A stretch of 64,000 nucleotides of DNA from Pantoea latae (GCF_002077695.1 NZ_MWUE01000004.1:124001-188000); one strand, 5' to 3'. Shown: positions 21,884 to 33,409, counted from the stretch's first letter. Numbers and translations are program-made. The notes: generated by a model from the letters alone, not told the origin.

Positions 21884-23644
21884 ATGACGCAAACCTTTAT
21901 TCCCGGCAAAGACGCGGCCCTGGAAGATTCCATCGCGCGCTTCCAGCAAAAGCTCACCGACCTGGGCTTTAATATTGAAGAGGCCTCCTGGCTGAATCCG
22001 GTTCCCCACGTCTGGTCGGTGCATATTCGCGATCGCGACTGCCCGCTCTGCTTTACCAACGGCAAAGGCGCCAGCAAGAAAGCCGCGCTGGCCTCGGCGC
22101 TGGGCGAATATTTCGAGCGCCTCTCAACCAACTACTTCTTCGCTGATTTCTGGCTGGGTAAATCGATCGCTAACGGCGATTTCGTGCATTACCCCAATGA
22201 AAAGTGGTTCCCGCTGCCGGCGGACGGCTCGCTGCCGGAAGGCATTCTCGATGCGCGTCTGCGCGCCTTTTACGATCCGGACAACGCGCTGACCGCGCCA
22301 GAGCTGGTGGATCTGCAGTCCGGTAACGCCGAGCGCGGCATTTGCGGCCTGCCCTTTACCCGTCAGTCTGACCAGCAAACCGTCTATATCCCGATGAACA
22401 TCATCGGCAACCTCTATGTCTCTAACGGCATGTCGGCGGGCAATACCGCCAACGAGGCACGCGTTCAGGGCCTCTCCGAGGTGTTTGAGCGCTACATTAA
22501 AAACCGCATCATCGCCGAAGCGATTAGCCTGCCGACCATTCCCGACAGCGTGATGCAGCGCTATCCCGGCGTAGTGGAAGCGATCGCGCGCCTGGAGGCG
22601 GAAGGCTTCCCGATTTTCGCCTACGACGCCTCGCTGGGCGGTAACTATCCGGTGATTTGCGTGGTGCTGTTTAACCCGCAGAACGGCACCTGCTTCGCCT
22701 CTTTCGGCGCGCATCCCGACTTCGGCGTCGCCCTTGAGCGTACCGTGACCGAGCTGCTGCAGGGCCGTGGCCTGAAAGATCTCGACGTCTTTACCCCGCC
22801 GACGTTTGATGACGAAGAAGTGGCCGAGCACGCCAACCTTGAGACGCACTTTATCGACTCCAGCGGCCTTATCTCCTGGGATCTGTTTAAAGAGAAAGCG
22901 GACTATCCGTTTGTCGACTGGTCGTTTAGCGGCACCACGCAAGAGGAATTCGCCACCCTGATGGCAATCTTCCGCAAAGAGGATCAAGAGGTCTACATCG
23001 CCGACTACGATCATCTGGGCGTCTACGCCTGCCGCATTATCGTGCCGGGCATGTCCGATATCTATCCTGCGGAAGATCTGCTGCTGGCGAACAACAACAT
23101 GGGCGCTGGCCTGCGCGAGACGCTGCTGGCGCTGCCTGCCACCAACTGGAATCCGGAAGAGTATCTGGATCTCATTGTGCAGCTGGATGAAGAAGGCCAC
23201 GACGACTTCACCCGCGTGCGCGAACTGCTGGGTCTGGCGAGCGGCAAAGATAACGGCTGGTACACGCTGCGCATCGGCGAGCTGAAAGCGATGCTGGCGC
23301 TGGCGGGCGGCGATCTCGACCAGGCGCTGATCTGGACCGAGTGGACGATGGAGTTCAACGGTTCGATCTTCTCGCCGGAGCGCGCCAACTACTACCGCTG
23401 CCTGCAGACGCTGCTGCTGCTGGCGATGGAAGACGAGCGCGATCCGCTGCAGTATCACCACGCTTTCACCCGCATGTATGGCGCGGAGACGCTGGAAGCG
23501 GCCTCGGCGGCGATCAGCGGCGAAGCGCCGTTCTACGGTCTGCAGGCCGTGGATGAAAACCTGAACGCCTTCCCGGCGCATCAGGCGCTGCTGCAGGCCT
23601 ATGAAAAACTGCAGGCGGCGAAGCGCCGTTACTGGAAAGCGTAA
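21884..23644 (+). CDS. ycaO: YcaO, ATP-dependent accessory of ribosomal S12 methylthiolation
   Basis: YcaO founds the YcaO superfamily of ATP-dependent backbone-activating enzymes. The E. coli member has no peptide substrate cluster and is reported to potentiate RimO methylthiolation of protein S12. The protein has 586 residues, like E. coli, with the conserved ATP/Mg segments ALGEYFERLSTNYF and QGLSEVFERY. A C-terminal helical (TPR-like) part runs from about residue 410. There are no nearby precursor peptide, dehydrogenase or transporter genes, arguing for the housekeeping role. A strong terminator follows, separating it from focA. Confidence 0.93.
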   Translation: MTQTFIPGKDAALEDSIARFQQKLTDLGFNIEEASWLNPVPHVWSVHIRDRDCPLCFTNGKGASKKAALASALGEYFERLSTNYFFADFWLGKSIANGDFVHYPNEKWFPLPADGSLPEGILDARLRAFYDPDNALTAPELVDLQSGNAERGICGLPFTRQSDQQTVYIPMNIIGNLYVSNGMSAGNTANEARVQGLSEVFERYIKNRIIAEAISLPTIPDSVMQRYPGVVEAIARLEAEGFPIFAYDASLGGNYPVICVVLFNPQNGTCFASFGAHPDFGVALERTVTELLQGRGLKDLDVFTPPTFDDEEVAEHANLETHFIDSSGLISWDLFKEKADYPFVDWSFSGTTQEEFATLMAIFRKEDQEVYIADYDHLGVYACRIIVPGMSDIYPAEDLLLANNNMGAGLRETLLALPATNWNPEEYLDLIVQLDEEGHDDFTRVRELLGLASGKDNGWYTLRIGELKAMLALAGGDLDQALIWTEWTMEFNGSIFSPERANYYRCLQTLLLLAMEDERDPLQYHHAFTRMYGAETLEAASAAISGEAPFYGLQAVDENLNAFPAHQALLQAYEKLQAAKRRYWKA

Positions 23645-23681
23645 CTCCCGCTGTGTTATCCGCAGGCAGAGTCATTTAAAA

Positions 23682-23710
23682 GGGCGTCAGCGCAGCTGGC
23701 GCCCTTTTTT
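23682..23710 (+). terminator. Intrinsic terminator of ycaO
   Basis: Nine-base-pair stem GGGCGTCAG/CTGGCGCCC (23682-23704, one G-U pair) with loop CGCAG followed by six T. Confidence 0.93.
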
Positions 23711-23940
23711 ATACACCCGTCGGGAATATTTTATTAACACATATTGATGGGTAACACCCTGGTTTTATTTAACAATAAAATAGCGTTTAATTATTTTAAT
23801 TAACAGAACGGCGCCATCATCCTTATACCATTTAAAATAATATTATAAAATTTAAAATAAATTTATTTATTTAAAATCAACAAATTAAATAAAATCCGCC
23901 TGTCGACTTCTCGCCTCAACCCGCTGCCTTCCGGTCAAAT
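23711..23940. other. Extremely AT-rich stretch upstream of focA-pflB
   Basis: No gene is present. From about 23815 to 23900 the DNA is almost pure A and T with phased A and T tracts, unlike the GC-rich surroundings. It probably is the upstream regulatory zone of the anaerobic focA-pfl promoter, a likely target of nucleoid proteins (IHF, H-NS) by composition; individual sites were not resolved. Confidence 0.6.
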
Positions 23941-23989
23941 ATGATCCAGATCAAATCCTGTCCTATACTCCTTTGTTAGTATTTTTCCA
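23941..23989 (+). promoter_or_regulatory. Candidate FNR-activated promoter of focA-pflB
   Basis: ATGATCCAGATCAA at 23941-23954 matches the FNR box TTGAT-N4-ATCAA with one mismatch. Placing its centre at -41.5, as in class II FNR promoters, puts the start near 23989 and a -10 hexamer TAGTAT at 23977-23982. An alternative -10, TATACT, is at 23964-23969. Anaerobic induction of focA-pfl by FNR and ArcA is established in E. coli; the exact site here is inferred. Confidence 0.6.
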
Positions 23990-24012
23990 GACATCTTTTG
24001 GAGAGCGTTAGT

Positions 24013-24873
24013 GTGAAAGCTGACAACCCTTTTAATCTGTTATTACCGGCTGCAATGGCCAAAGTGGCGGAGGATGCTGGAGTTTATAAAGCCACAAAAC
24101 ATCCCCTGACCACCTTTTTTCTCGCCATCAACGCCGGCGTTTTCATTTCCATCGCGTTTGTCTTCTATATCACGGCGACCACCGGCAGTGCAGGCATGCC
24201 TTACGGCGTCGCGAAGCTGATCGGCGGCCTCTGCTTCTCTCTTGGCTTGATTCTGGTGGTAGTCTGCGGCGCTGACCTCTTTACCTCGACGGTGCTGATT
24301 GTGGTGGCGAAAGCCAGCGGTCGCATCACCTGGGGCCAGCTGACGCGCAACTGGATCAACGTCTATTTCGGCAACCTGGCCGGCGCGCTCTTTTTCGTCG
24401 CGCTGATCTGGTTCGGCGGCATGCATATGACCGCGAACGGCGCCTGGGGCCTTAACGTGCTGCAAACCGCCGATCACAAAATGCACCACAGCTTTCTCGA
24501 AGCGGTCTGCCTTGGCATCCTGGCGAACCTGATGGTCTGTCTGGCGGTCTGGATGAGCTATTCCGGCCACAGCCTGATGGATAAAACCATCGCCATGATC
24601 CTGCCGGTCGCCATGTTTGTCGCCAGCGGCTTTGAGCACTGCATCGCTAATATGTTTCTCATTCCGCTGGCTATCGTGATCCGCGACTTCTCCGGACCGG
24701 CATTCTGGCAAGCCGCCGGCGCCAGCGCCGACCAGTTTCAGGCGCTGACGCCCGTTAACTTTATCGTCGACAACCTGATCCCAGTGACCATCGGCAACAT
24801 CATCGGCGGCGGGCTGCTGGTCGGACTGACCTACTGGGTGATCTATTTACGCAACGGTTCGACCGCACACTAA
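24013..24873 (+). CDS. focA: Formate channel FocA
   Basis: FocA is a pentameric formate/nitrite transporter family channel that moves formate and formic acid across the inner membrane. The start is GTG at 24013, preceded by GGAGAG at good spacing and giving (M)KADNPFNLLLPAAMAKVAE as in E. coli; the upstream TTG adds five unconserved codons. The 286-residue protein has six membrane helices; the pore elements FTSTVLIVVAKASGR and ASGFEHCIANMF (with the gating His) are conserved. It lies 69 bp before pflB in the same transcript. Confidence 0.96.
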   Translation: MKADNPFNLLLPAAMAKVAEDAGVYKATKHPLTTFFLAINAGVFISIAFVFYITATTGSAGMPYGVAKLIGGLCFSLGLILVVVCGADLFTSTVLIVVAKASGRITWGQLTRNWINVYFGNLAGALFFVALIWFGGMHMTANGAWGLNVLQTADHKMHHSFLEAVCLGILANLMVCLAVWMSYSGHSLMDKTIAMILPVAMFVASGFEHCIANMFLIPLAIVIRDFSGPAFWQAAGASADQFQALTPVNFIVDNLIPVTIGNIIGGGLLVGLTYWVIYLRNGSTAH

Positions 24874-24942
24874 TCATTTCTGGCCGACGCCGCGCAGCTG
24901 GCGGCGCCAACATAAAGTCTTCTTAGATAAGGCAGGTATATC

Positions 24943-27225
24943 ATGACCGATCTGAATGCAAAACAGGCTGCGGCCTGGGAAGGATTCGCCAACGGCGAAT
25001 GGCAGAACAGCGTAAACGTTCGCGACTTCATTCAAAAGAACTATACCCCGTATGAGGGCGATGAGTCCTTCCTGGCAGGCGCCACAGACGCCACCACTAA
25101 GCTGTGGAATGCCGTACTGGAAGGGATCAAAATTGAAAACCGCACCCATGCGCCCGTCGACTTCGACACCGATCTCGCGTCGACTATTACCGCGCACGAC
25201 GCCGGCTATATTAATCAATCGCTGGAAAAAATCGTCGGCTTACAGACTGAAGCCCCGCTGAAACGCGCCATTATTCCGTTCGGCGGCATCAAAATGGTGG
25301 AAGGCTCCTGCAAGGTTTATGGCCGCGAACTGGATCCCGCGCTGAAAAAAATCTTCACCGAGTATCGTAAAACCCATAACCAGGGCGTGTTCGACGTCTA
25401 TACCCAGGATATCCTGCGCTGCCGTAAATCAGGCGTGCTGACCGGTCTGCCGGACGCCTACGGCCGTGGCCGCATCATCGGCGACTACCGCCGCGTCGCC
25501 CTGTACGGCATCGACTTCCTGATGCAGGACAAACTGGCGCAGTTCAATTCGCTGCAGAGCGACCTGGAAAACGGCGTCAATCTGGAAGCCACTATCCGTC
25601 TGCGCGAAGAGATTGCGGAACAGCATCGCGCCCTTGCTCAGATTAAAGAGATGGCGGCGAAATATGGCTGCGATATCTCTGGCCCGGCGACTAACGCGCA
25701 GGAAGCGGTGCAGTGGACCTACTTCGGCTACCTGGCCGCGGTGAAATCACAAAACGGCGCCGCCATGTCGTTCGGTCGCGTTTCAACCTTCCTCGACATC
25801 TATATCGAACGCGATATGCAGGCTGGTAAACTCACCGAAGAGCAAGCGCAGGAGCTGATTGACCATCTGGTGATGAAACTGCGTATGGTGCGCTTCCTGC
25901 GTACGCCGGAATATGACGAACTCTTCTCCGGCGACCCGATCTGGGCTACTGAATCCCTGGCGGGCATGGGCGTCGATGGCCGCACGCTGGTGACAAAAAC
26001 CACCTTCCGCTTCCTGAATACCCTTTACACCATGGGCCCGTCGCCGGAGCCGAACATGACCATTCTGTGGTCAGAAAAACTGCCGGTGAACTTCAAAAAA
26101 TACGCGGCAAAAGTTTCGATCGACACCTCGTCTCTGCAGTATGAGAACGACGATCTGATGCGTCCCGACTTCAACAATGACGACTACGCCATTGCCTGCT
26201 GCGTCAGCCCAATGATCGTTGGTAAACAGATGCAGTTCTTCGGCGCGCGCGCCAACCTGGCGAAAACCCTGCTGTACGCAATCAACGGCGGCATGGATGA
26301 AAAAATGAAAATGCAGGTCGGTCCGAAAGAGGCGCCGGTAATGGACGACGTGCTCGATTTCGACACCGTGATGGCACGTATGGACCACTTCATGGACTGG
26401 CTGGCGAAGCAGTACGTCACCGCGCTGAACATCATTCACTACATGCATGACAAGTACAGCTACGAAGCTTCGCTGATGGCGCTGCATGACCGCGACGTCT
26501 ATCGCACCATGGCCTGCGGTATCGCCGGTCTGTCAGTGGCTGCCGACTCGCTTTCCGCGATTAAATACGGCAAAGTGAAACCGGTGCGTGACGAAGACGG
26601 CCTGGCGGTGGACTTCGAAATCGAAGGCGAATATCCGCAGTTTGGTAATAATGACCCGCGCGTCGATGACCTGGCCTGCGACCTGGTTGAACGTTTCATG
26701 AAGAAAATTCAGAAGCTCGCCACCTATCGCAACGCCGTGCCGACTCAGTCAGTACTGACCATTACCTCTAACGTGGTCTATGGTAAGAAAACCGGTAACA
26801 CCCCGGATGGTCGTCGCGCCGGCGCGCCTTTTGGCCCAGGCGCCAACCCGATGCACGGCCGCGATCAGAAAGGCGCCGTCGCCTCGCTGACCTCGGTGGC
26901 GAAACTGCCCTTCGCCTACGCGAAAGACGGTATCTCCTATACCTTCTCAATCGTGCCGAACGCGCTGGGTAAAGACGACGACGTGCGTAAAACTAACCTT
27001 GCCGGTTTGATGGATGGTTATTTCCATCATGAAGCGAGCATCGAAGGCGGCCAGCATCTCAACGTCAACGTGATGAACCGCGAAATGCTGCTGGATGCGA
27101 TGGAGCATCCTGAGAACTATCCGCAGCTGACCATTCGCGTCTCTGGCTATGCGGTGCGCTTTAACTCGCTGACCAAAGAGCAGCAGCAGGATGTGATTAC
27201 GCGAACCTTCACCAAATCGCTGTAA
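24943..27225 (+). CDS. pflB: Formate C-acetyltransferase (pyruvate formate-lyase)
   Basis: PflB is the glycyl-radical enzyme that converts pyruvate and CoA to acetyl-CoA and formate under anaerobiosis. It is 760 residues, identical in length to E. coli. The catalytic Cys-Cys pair is in [14 protein letters not shown] near residue 419, and the radical glycine is Gly735 in RVSGYAVRF. The RBS is AAGGCAGG. Codon use is typical of a highly expressed gene. Upstream focA exports the product formate; downstream pflA installs the glycyl radical. Confidence 0.98.
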   Translation: MTDLNAKQAAAWEGFANGEWQNSVNVRDFIQKNYTPYEGDESFLAGATDATTKLWNAVLEGIKIENRTHAPVDFDTDLASTITAHDAGYINQSLEKIVGLQTEAPLKRAIIPFGGIKMVEGSCKVYGRELDPALKKIFTEYRKTHNQGVFDVYTQDILRCRKSGVLTGLPDAYGRGRIIGDYRRVALYGIDFLMQDKLAQFNSLQSDLENGVNLEATIRLREEIAEQHRALAQIKEMAAKYGCDISGPATNAQEAVQWTYFGYLAAVKSQNGAAMSFGRVSTFLDIYIERDMQAGKLTEEQAQELIDHLVMKLRMVRFLRTPEYDELFSGDPIWATESLAGMGVDGRTLVTKTTFRFLNTLYTMGPSPEPNMTILWSEKLPVNFKKYAAKVSIDTSSLQYENDDLMRPDFNNDDYAIACCVSPMIVGKQMQFFGARANLAKTLLYAINGGMDEKMKMQVGPKEAPVMDDVLDFDTVMARMDHFMDWLAKQYVTALNIIHYMHDKYSYEASLMALHDRDVYRTMACGIAGLSVAADSLSAIKYGKVKPVRDEDGLAVDFEIEGEYPQFGNNDPRVDDLACDLVERFMKKIQKLATYRNAVPTQSVLTITSNVVYGKKTGNTPDGRRAGAPFGPGANPMHGRDQKGAVASLTSVAKLPFAYAKDGISYTFSIVPNALGKDDDVRKTNLAGLMDGYFHHEASIEGGQHLNVNVMNREMLLDAMEHPENYPQLTIRVSGYAVRFNSLTKEQQQDVITRTFTKSL

Positions 27226-27247
27226 GCCTGATGCGCTGAGCTGTCTC

Positions 27248-27270
27248 AAGGCTCCTTCGGGAGCCTTTTC
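27248..27270 (+). terminator. Intrinsic terminator of focA-pflB
   Basis: Stem AAGGCTCC/GGAGCCTT closed by a stable TTCG tetraloop (27248-27267) and followed by TTC; a classical C(UUCG)G terminator 22 bases past the pflB stop. It separates pflB from pflA, so pflA must have its own promoter or rely on read-through. Confidence 0.85.
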
Positions 27271-27280
27271 TCTAAGGCCC

Positions 27281-27319
27281 GTTTTAACTGCGCTCCTCAG
27301 CGCAGGAACCAGTTAAAAC
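27281..27319. repeat. Nested inverted repeat in the pflB-pflA gap
   Basis: Outer arms GTTTTAACTG (27281-27290) and CAGTTAAAAC (27310-27319) are perfect complements; a second stem TGCGCT/AGCGCA (27289-27304) with loop CCTC lies inside. On the minus strand the inner loop reads GAGG followed by AGCG, resembling the GAGGAGCG hairpins of the elements at 28386 and 59046. It sits in the pflA 5' leader region. Confidence 0.6.
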
Positions 27320-27387
27320 TGACTTTATCACCGAGCACAACAGAGATTGTGCGCCTGCTGGCAGGTTAACCTGGAGAATACATCGCA

Positions 27388-28128
27388 ATGTCTTGCATCG
27401 GTCGTATCCACTCATTCGAATCCTGCGGGACGGTTGACGGTCCCGGCATCCGTTTCATCACCTTCTTTCAGGGCTGCCTGATGCGCTGCCTCTACTGCCA
27501 TAACCGCGACACCTGGGACACGCACGGCGGAAAAACCATCACCGTCGAGGAGCTGATGAAGGACGTGGTCTCCTACCGCCACTTTATGAACGCCTCTGGC
27601 GGCGGCGTGACTGCGTCCGGCGGCGAAGCGATTTTACAGGCCGAGTTTGTACGCGACTGGTTCCGCGCCTGCAAGGCGGAAGGCATTCATACCTGTCTCG
27701 ATACCAACGGTTTCGTGCGCCGCTACGATCCGGTGATTGACGAACTGCTGGAGGTCACCGATCTGGTGATGCTCGATCTGAAGCAGATCAACGATGAGGT
27801 GCATCAGATTCTGGTCGGCGTCTCCAACCACCGCACGCTCGACTTTGCCCGCTACCTGCAGAAGAAAGGCAAACGCACCTGGATCCGATACGTGGTGGTG
27901 CCTGGCTATTCTGATGACGATGATTCCGCGCACCGGCTGGGCGAGTTCACCCGGGATATGGATAACGTCGAGAAGATTGAGCTGCTGCCCTATCATGAAC
28001 TGGGCAAGCATAAATGGATTGCGATGGGCGAAGAGTACAAGCTCGACGGCGTGAATCCGCCGACCAAAGAGACCATGGAGCGCGTGAAGAACATTCTCGC
28101 TAGTTACGGTCATCATGTGATGTATTAA
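27388..28128 (+). CDS. pflA: Pyruvate formate-lyase activating enzyme
   Basis: PflA is a radical-SAM enzyme that abstracts hydrogen from the PflB radical glycine using SAM and a [4Fe-4S] cluster. The 246-residue product matches E. coli in length. The cluster motif CxxxCxxC is CLMRCLYC at residues 30-37. The GGG motif [13 protein letters not shown] near residue 75 binds SAM. A start ATG follows CTGGAG. It is separated from pflB by 162 bp with a terminator and a nested inverted repeat, and is followed by its own terminator. Confidence 0.97.
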   Translation: MSCIGRIHSFESCGTVDGPGIRFITFFQGCLMRCLYCHNRDTWDTHGGKTITVEELMKDVVSYRHFMNASGGGVTASGGEAILQAEFVRDWFRACKAEGIHTCLDTNGFVRRYDPVIDELLEVTDLVMLDLKQINDEVHQILVGVSNHRTLDFARYLQKKGKRTWIRYVVVPGYSDDDDSAHRLGEFTRDMDNVEKIELLPYHELGKHKWIAMGEEYKLDGVNPPTKETMERVKNILASYGHHVMY

Positions 28129-28181
28129 ACGTAAAAGAGAGCCGATGCCTTAATGCTTGTCAGTTGAGATCATGTTCAGGT

Positions 28182-28214
28182 AAGGCCGCTATTTTCTCTA
28201 AATGGCGGCCTTTT
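28182..28214 (+). terminator. Intrinsic terminator of pflA
   Basis: Stem AAGGCCGC/GCGGCCTT (extended by two weaker pairs) spanning 28182-28212, then TTC. It ends the pflA transcript, so the structured region downstream would need its own promoter. Confidence 0.8.
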
Positions 28215-28261
28215 CATTAATGCGTGTGGGTATGCTGGTGCGGGCATTTCGCAGCGCTGAA

Positions 28262-28472
28262 CAGAATGCGTCTGCCAGGAGAGCCCGCAGGGATGCGGGC
28301 GAAAGGTGGGGCTGGAACAGGGAGGTTCCATCCCCACCGGTCCGTCAGGCAGACGAATGGCGTGAAGGTACCGCGTCAGCGGCGCGAGGAGCGCCCGCCC
28401 CTGAGCGGCACCAGACTGCGTGAGTACCCCGTGCTTAACTGCCAAACATTAGAGCCGATGGCTCCCTTTTTT
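28262..28472 (+). ncRNA. Candidate structured RNA or repeat element with GGA-loop hairpins
   Basis: The pflA-ycaD gap holds no gene but a strongly folded block. An outer 8-bp stem CGTCTGCC/GGCAGACG (28269-28276, 28348-28355) encloses hairpin 1 (GCCCGC, loop AGGGAT, GCGGGC; 28283-28300) and hairpin 2 (GGTGGGG and TGGAAC, loop AGGGAG, returning at 28325-28338, one mismatch). A third hairpin at 28367-28412 has stem GGTACCGC/GCGGCACC (one mismatch) and an inner GGCGC-GAGGA-GCGCC. Each loop exposes GGA. A terminator-like GAGCC-GAT-GGCTC followed by six T ends the block at 28472. I see no clear promoter. It may be a small RNA sequestering a GGA-binding protein such as CsrA, or a dispersed repeat. 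Confidence 0.45.
28452..28472 (+). terminator. Terminator closing the structured pflA-ycaD intergenic block
   Basis: Five-base-pair stem GAGCC/GGCTC (28452-28464) with loop GAT, then CC and six T. It faces plus-strand transcription; the minus strand lacks a T-run after the stem, so it does not serve ycaD. Confidence 0.65.
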
Positions 28473-28487
28473 ATGACTGCCCTGACG

Positions 28488-29639
28488 TCAGGCGTGCGCC
28501 ACCGGCGTCGCCTGCTGATCGGCCTTACGCAGCAGCATCATCAGGTAGACCAGCGCCACGCCGGCGATCATCACAAACAGAATGCGGTCGGAATAGCTCT
28601 GCATCAGCACCGCCGTCATGCTCGGACCCGCCAGACTGCCCAGCGTATAGCTCATCAGCAGCGCCTGATTCATCGCCACCAGCTCATGATGCGCCACGGT
28701 CTCGCATGCCCATGACATCGCCACCGGATAGAGCGTAAAGCCCGCCAGCCCCAGCACAAACAGCGCGGGTGCCATTGCGGCGTTGGTCAGCATAGCCAGC
28801 GCGCCCAAAATCACCACAAACACCTGCACGCGCAGCACCAGCAAACGGCCGAAGCGATCGGCGAGACGGCCAACCGGCCACTGTCCGACGATGCCGGCGC
28901 TCACCAGCAGCGCCATCCAGTAGCCGACGTTGGCGTCGCTCATCCCCTGATGAGAGAGATAAAGCGGCATCAGTCCATAGAGCGATCCCAGCACGATGCC
29001 GGAAATAATACAGCCGTTAATGCCGAGCCTGGAGCTGCGACGGCGCAGCATCGGCCAGATTTTACCGGGCGCGGCGTCGGTCGCTTCGCTGGCGGCGGTC
29101 ACCTTAACGAACACCAGCGGCAGGATGGCGCAGATCATCAGCGCGGTGAGCCACGGAATAACGCTAAACAGCTCGGTAGAGACTTTGCTGACCAGCAGCT
29201 GACCCGCCACGGTGCCCAGATAGTAAACGATCATATAGGCAGCCAGCAGCTGACCGCGGTTGCGTACCGTGCCGCTGCAGAGCAGCGCGCTCTCCACCAC
29301 GACCCAAATCAACGCACAGCCTATCCCGGCGCTAAAACGCAGTATCGACCAGGCCCAGAAGCCATCCATCATAATCAAACCGGCGGTCGCCGCGGCGAAA
29401 ATCGCTGTCGCCAGATAGTAGCTGCGGTTGAAACCGTAATGCTTAATCAGCCAGCCCGCCATCAGCGTGCCTGCCAGATTGCCGGTATAAAAAGAGGAAC
29501 TCACCACGCCTACCTGCCAGGTAGCCAGCGCGTCGTGAGTCAGCCACAGCGGAACCAGCGTATTGAGCACAGCAATTGCGACCGTCAGCAAAAGCAGGCC
29601 GCAAAGCAGCAGCACCACGGGACGTGACCAGGTTGACAT
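28488..29639 (-). CDS. ycaD: MFS-type transporter YcaD
   Basis: YcaD is a 12-helix major facilitator superfamily permease of unknown substrate. I chose the start [19 protein letters not shown], giving 383 residues (E. coli 382); 30 upstream codons have no counterpart. No strong Shine-Dalgarno is visible before this ATG. The conserved MFS loop reads [10 protein letters not shown] around residue 260. It lies downstream of serS on the same strand with a serS terminator between them, and convergent with pflA. Confidence 0.9.
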   Translation of the reverse strand: MSTWSRPVVLLLCGLLLLTVAIAVLNTLVPLWLTHDALATWQVGVVSSSFYTGNLAGTLMAGWLIKHYGFNRSYYLATAIFAAATAGLIMMDGFWAWSILRFSAGIGCALIWVVVESALLCSGTVRNRGQLLAAYMIVYYLGTVAGQLLVSKVSTELFSVIPWLTALMICAILPLVFVKVTAASEATDAAPGKIWPMLRRRSSRLGINGCIISGIVLGSLYGLMPLYLSHQGMSDANVGYWMALLVSAGIVGQWPVGRLADRFGRLLVLRVQVFVVILGALAMLTNAAMAPALFVLGLAGFTLYPVAMSWACETVAHHELVAMNQALLMSYTLGSLAGPSMTAVLMQSYSDRILFVMIAGVALVYLMMLLRKADQQATPVAHA

Positions 29640-29893
29640 AGGGATAAAACCAAAGAGAAGAGAGGAAGTTGCGCGCAGTTTGCCACCGGCGAAAATAAAG
29701 GAAAAGCACAAAAAAAAGGCGCAGCACATTTTGCTGCAGGATAATTTAATTTATTAATCTTCAGTAGGTTATAGAAGTGTCAAACGGGACGGCCTTTAGC
29801 GCTATCTTAATGAAAAACAGGATTTTTAAGCGCGACGCCACAGTGAGCGACGATAACATTTATTTCTGATAACTTTTTGCCGGTTTCAGGCAT

Positions 29894-29918
29894 AAAAAAA
29901 CCCGGATGGCTCCGGGTT
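29894..29918 (-). terminator. Intrinsic terminator of serS
   Basis: Minus strand: stem AACCCGGA/TCCGGGTT (29899-29918) with a four-base loop followed by seven T (29900-29894). The rest of the 297-bp gap down to ycaD (29640-29893) holds no gene and must carry the ycaD promoter, which I could not assign. Confidence 0.93.
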
Positions 29919-29936
29919 TAATTTAATGCATCTGAA

Positions 29937-31301
<1,365 letters not shown>

Positions 31302-31323
31302 TCACCTTACCGTAACGCCTGTT

Positions 31324-32667
31324 TCAGCGGTAGCGTTTTGTCGGGCTATTTTGATCCTGTTCAGCCAGCCAGGCGAGCTTTTCACCAATTTTGCCTTCCA
31401 GCCCGCGCTGGGTCGGCTGGTAGTAGCGCGTCTGCGCCATTTCCGGCGGAAAATAGACCTCGCCGGCCGCATAGGCGTGATCTTCGTCATGGGCGTAGCG
31501 GTACTCTTTGCCCAGTCCCATCTCTTTCATCAGTCTGGTCGGCGCGTTGCGCAGATGCTCCGGCACGTCGTAGTCGGGATGTTCGCGCGCGTCGCGCATC
31601 GCCGCTTTAAAGGCGGTATAGACGGCGTTGCTTTTCGGCGCGCAGGCAAGATAGACGATCGCCTGCGCGATGGCGCGTTCGCCCTCGGCGGGCCCGACGC
31701 GGGTAAAGCAGTCCCAGGCGGCGATCGCCACCTGCATGCCGCGCGGATCGGCGTTGCCGACATCCTCTGAGGCAATCGCCAGCAGGCGCCGCGCCACATA
31801 GAGCGGATCGCCGCCGGCGGTGATAATGCGCGCGTACCAGTAGAGCGCGGCGTCCGGGGCGGAGCCGCGCACCGATTTATGCAGCGCGGAGATCAGGTCG
31901 TAAAAGCGGTCGCCCTTGTTGTCAAACCGCGCGGCGCGCTCGCCGGAGACCTCGGTCAGCAGCTGCGGCGTCAGCTCGCGCTTGCCCTGCGCGTTGCTCT
32001 CCGCCATATCCGCCATCATCTCCAGCGTATTCAGCGCGCGGCGCGCATCGCCGCTCACCAGCTCGGCGATCATGCGGCGCGTGTTATCGGGCAGCAGAAT
32101 ATCACTGTCGCCGTAGCCGCGCGTCTTGTCCTGCATCGCCTGATCGAGCACCTGCTCGATATCCTCGGTGGTGAGCGACTTCAGCAGGTAGACACGCGCG
32201 CGCGACAGCAGCGCGGAGTTAAGCTCGAACGAGGGGTTCTCGGTGGTAGCGCCGATAAAGGTGATGGTGCCGTCTTCAATATGCGGTAAAAACGCATCCT
32301 GCTGGCTTTTGTTGAAGCGGTGCACTTCGTCGACGAACAGGATAGTGCGGCGCCCCACCTGACGGCTGTGCCGCGCCCGCTCAATCGCCTCGCGGATCTC
32401 TTTAACGCCGGAGGTGACGGCGGAGATACGCTCGACGTCGGCATTGCCGTAGCGCGCGATAATCTCCGCCAGCGTGGTTTTGCCTGTGCCCGGCGGTCCC
32501 CAGAGGATCATCGAGTGAAGATGGCCAGCCTCGATAGCGCGCGGCAAAGGCTTGCCCGGCGCCAGCAGGTGCTGCTGGCCAATGTACTGCTTAAGCGTTT
32601 CGGGGCGCATACGCGCCGCCAGCGGCTTAAAATCCTCAGAGGAAAAGTCCAGAGACAGATTACCCAC
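31324..32667 (-). CDS. rarA: Replication-associated recombination protein RarA
   Basis: RarA (MgsA) is a AAA+ ATPase of the WRNIP1/Mgs1 family acting at stalled replication forks. It is 447 residues, as in E. coli. Walker A is [13 protein letters not shown] near residue 56, Walker [20 protein letters not shown] near residue 110, and sensor 1 [14 protein letters not shown] follows. It lies 7 bp after lolA on the same strand, so lolA-rarA form an operon, possibly reading on to serS. Confidence 0.97.
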   Translation of the reverse strand: MGNLSLDFSSEDFKPLAARMRPETLKQYIGQQHLLAPGKPLPRAIEAGHLHSMILWGPPGTGKTTLAEIIARYGNADVERISAVTSGVKEIREAIERARHSRQVGRRTILFVDEVHRFNKSQQDAFLPHIEDGTITFIGATTENPSFELNSALLSRARVYLLKSLTTEDIEQVLDQAMQDKTRGYGDSDILLPDNTRRMIAELVSGDARRALNTLEMMADMAESNAQGKRELTPQLLTEVSGERAARFDNKGDRFYDLISALHKSVRGSAPDAALYWYARIITAGGDPLYVARRLLAIASEDVGNADPRGMQVAIAAWDCFTRVGPAEGERAIAQAIVYLACAPKSNAVYTAFKAAMRDAREHPDYDVPEHLRNAPTRLMKEMGLGKEYRYAHDEDHAYAAGEVYFPPEMAQTRYYQPTQRGLEGKIGEKLAWLAEQDQNSPTKRYR

Positions 32668-32674
32668 GCTTACC

Positions 32675-33286
32675 TCACTGACGCTGGTCGTCTACCGTCA
32701 CCCCTTTCGGCGGCGTGAAGGTAAATTTATCCGGGCTGATAGCGCCGTTCTTCTGGCTCTTCAGCTGATAGCTGCTGCGCTGGCCATCCTGCTCAATGGC
32801 GCTGAACTGATTGATGGTGCCGGCAGAGGTCACGTTGATAGTGAACTGCTTGAGATTGCCATCGCTGTTTTTGGGCGTCAGCTCAAAGGCGTCACCCTGC
32901 TGCTTGATGTTGTACTGCTGCCAGTCGCTCGGCTGGTTGCGCGCAATCAGCATAAACGGGGTGTTGCTGGTGGCGTTTTTCAACAGGCTGACGCTCGCCT
33001 GTTCCACGAACGGATTGTAGAACCACAGGTTTTTGCCGTCGGAGATAATCACGCTCTCATCCGGGGCGGTCATGTGCCAGTTAAACAGGCTGGGACGTTT
33101 TACCCAGAGTTCGCCCTCGCCTTCCTGCACGTTGGCGCCGCTGCTGTCGGTCACTTTTTGGCTAAAGCTGGCGTGGAAGCTATTTACTTTATTCAGGCGC
33201 TGCTGCAGGTCGCTGGAGGCGTCCGCCATCACGCTGGCTGATGCGAAAACGGCCAACAGGCCAGGCACGATTAGGTTTAATTTCAT
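32675..33286 (-). CDS. lolA: Outer-membrane lipoprotein carrier protein LolA
   Basis: LolA is the periplasmic chaperone that carries lipoproteins from LolCDE to LolB. I placed the start at ATG 33286 ([16 protein letters not shown]), with AAGGA upstream; an alternative TTG three codons earlier is less likely. The 203-residue precursor has a signal peptide cleaved after about SVMADA. The conserved [21 protein letters not shown] and [15 protein letters not shown] C-terminus ([16 protein letters not shown]) are intact. Confidence 0.96.
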   Translation of the reverse strand: MKLNLIVPGLLAVFASASVMADASSDLQQRLNKVNSFHASFSQKVTDSSGANVQEGEGELWVKRPSLFNWHMTAPDESVIISDGKNLWFYNPFVEQASVSLLKNATSNTPFMLIARNQPSDWQQYNIKQQGDAFELTPKNSDGNLKQFTINVTSAGTINQFSAIEQDGQRSSYQLKSQKNGAISPDKFTFTPPKGVTVDDQRQ

Positions 33287-33409
33287 CCGCTTCAATTCCT
33301 TATTTATCTCTGTCCAGTGAAACCCGTTTTAATTCTGGTCGCCGTTCCGGCATTGAGCCAGGAGAAAAACCCGAAAGCGTTATCTGATATAGGGGGCAAA
33401 CCGCGCGTA

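Noticed and set aside
21884..23644. YcaO as part of a thiazole/oxazole-modified peptide (RiPP) cluster
   Set aside because: No precursor peptide, E1-like partner, dehydrogenase or exporter lies nearby; the protein matches the housekeeping E. coli YcaO in full.
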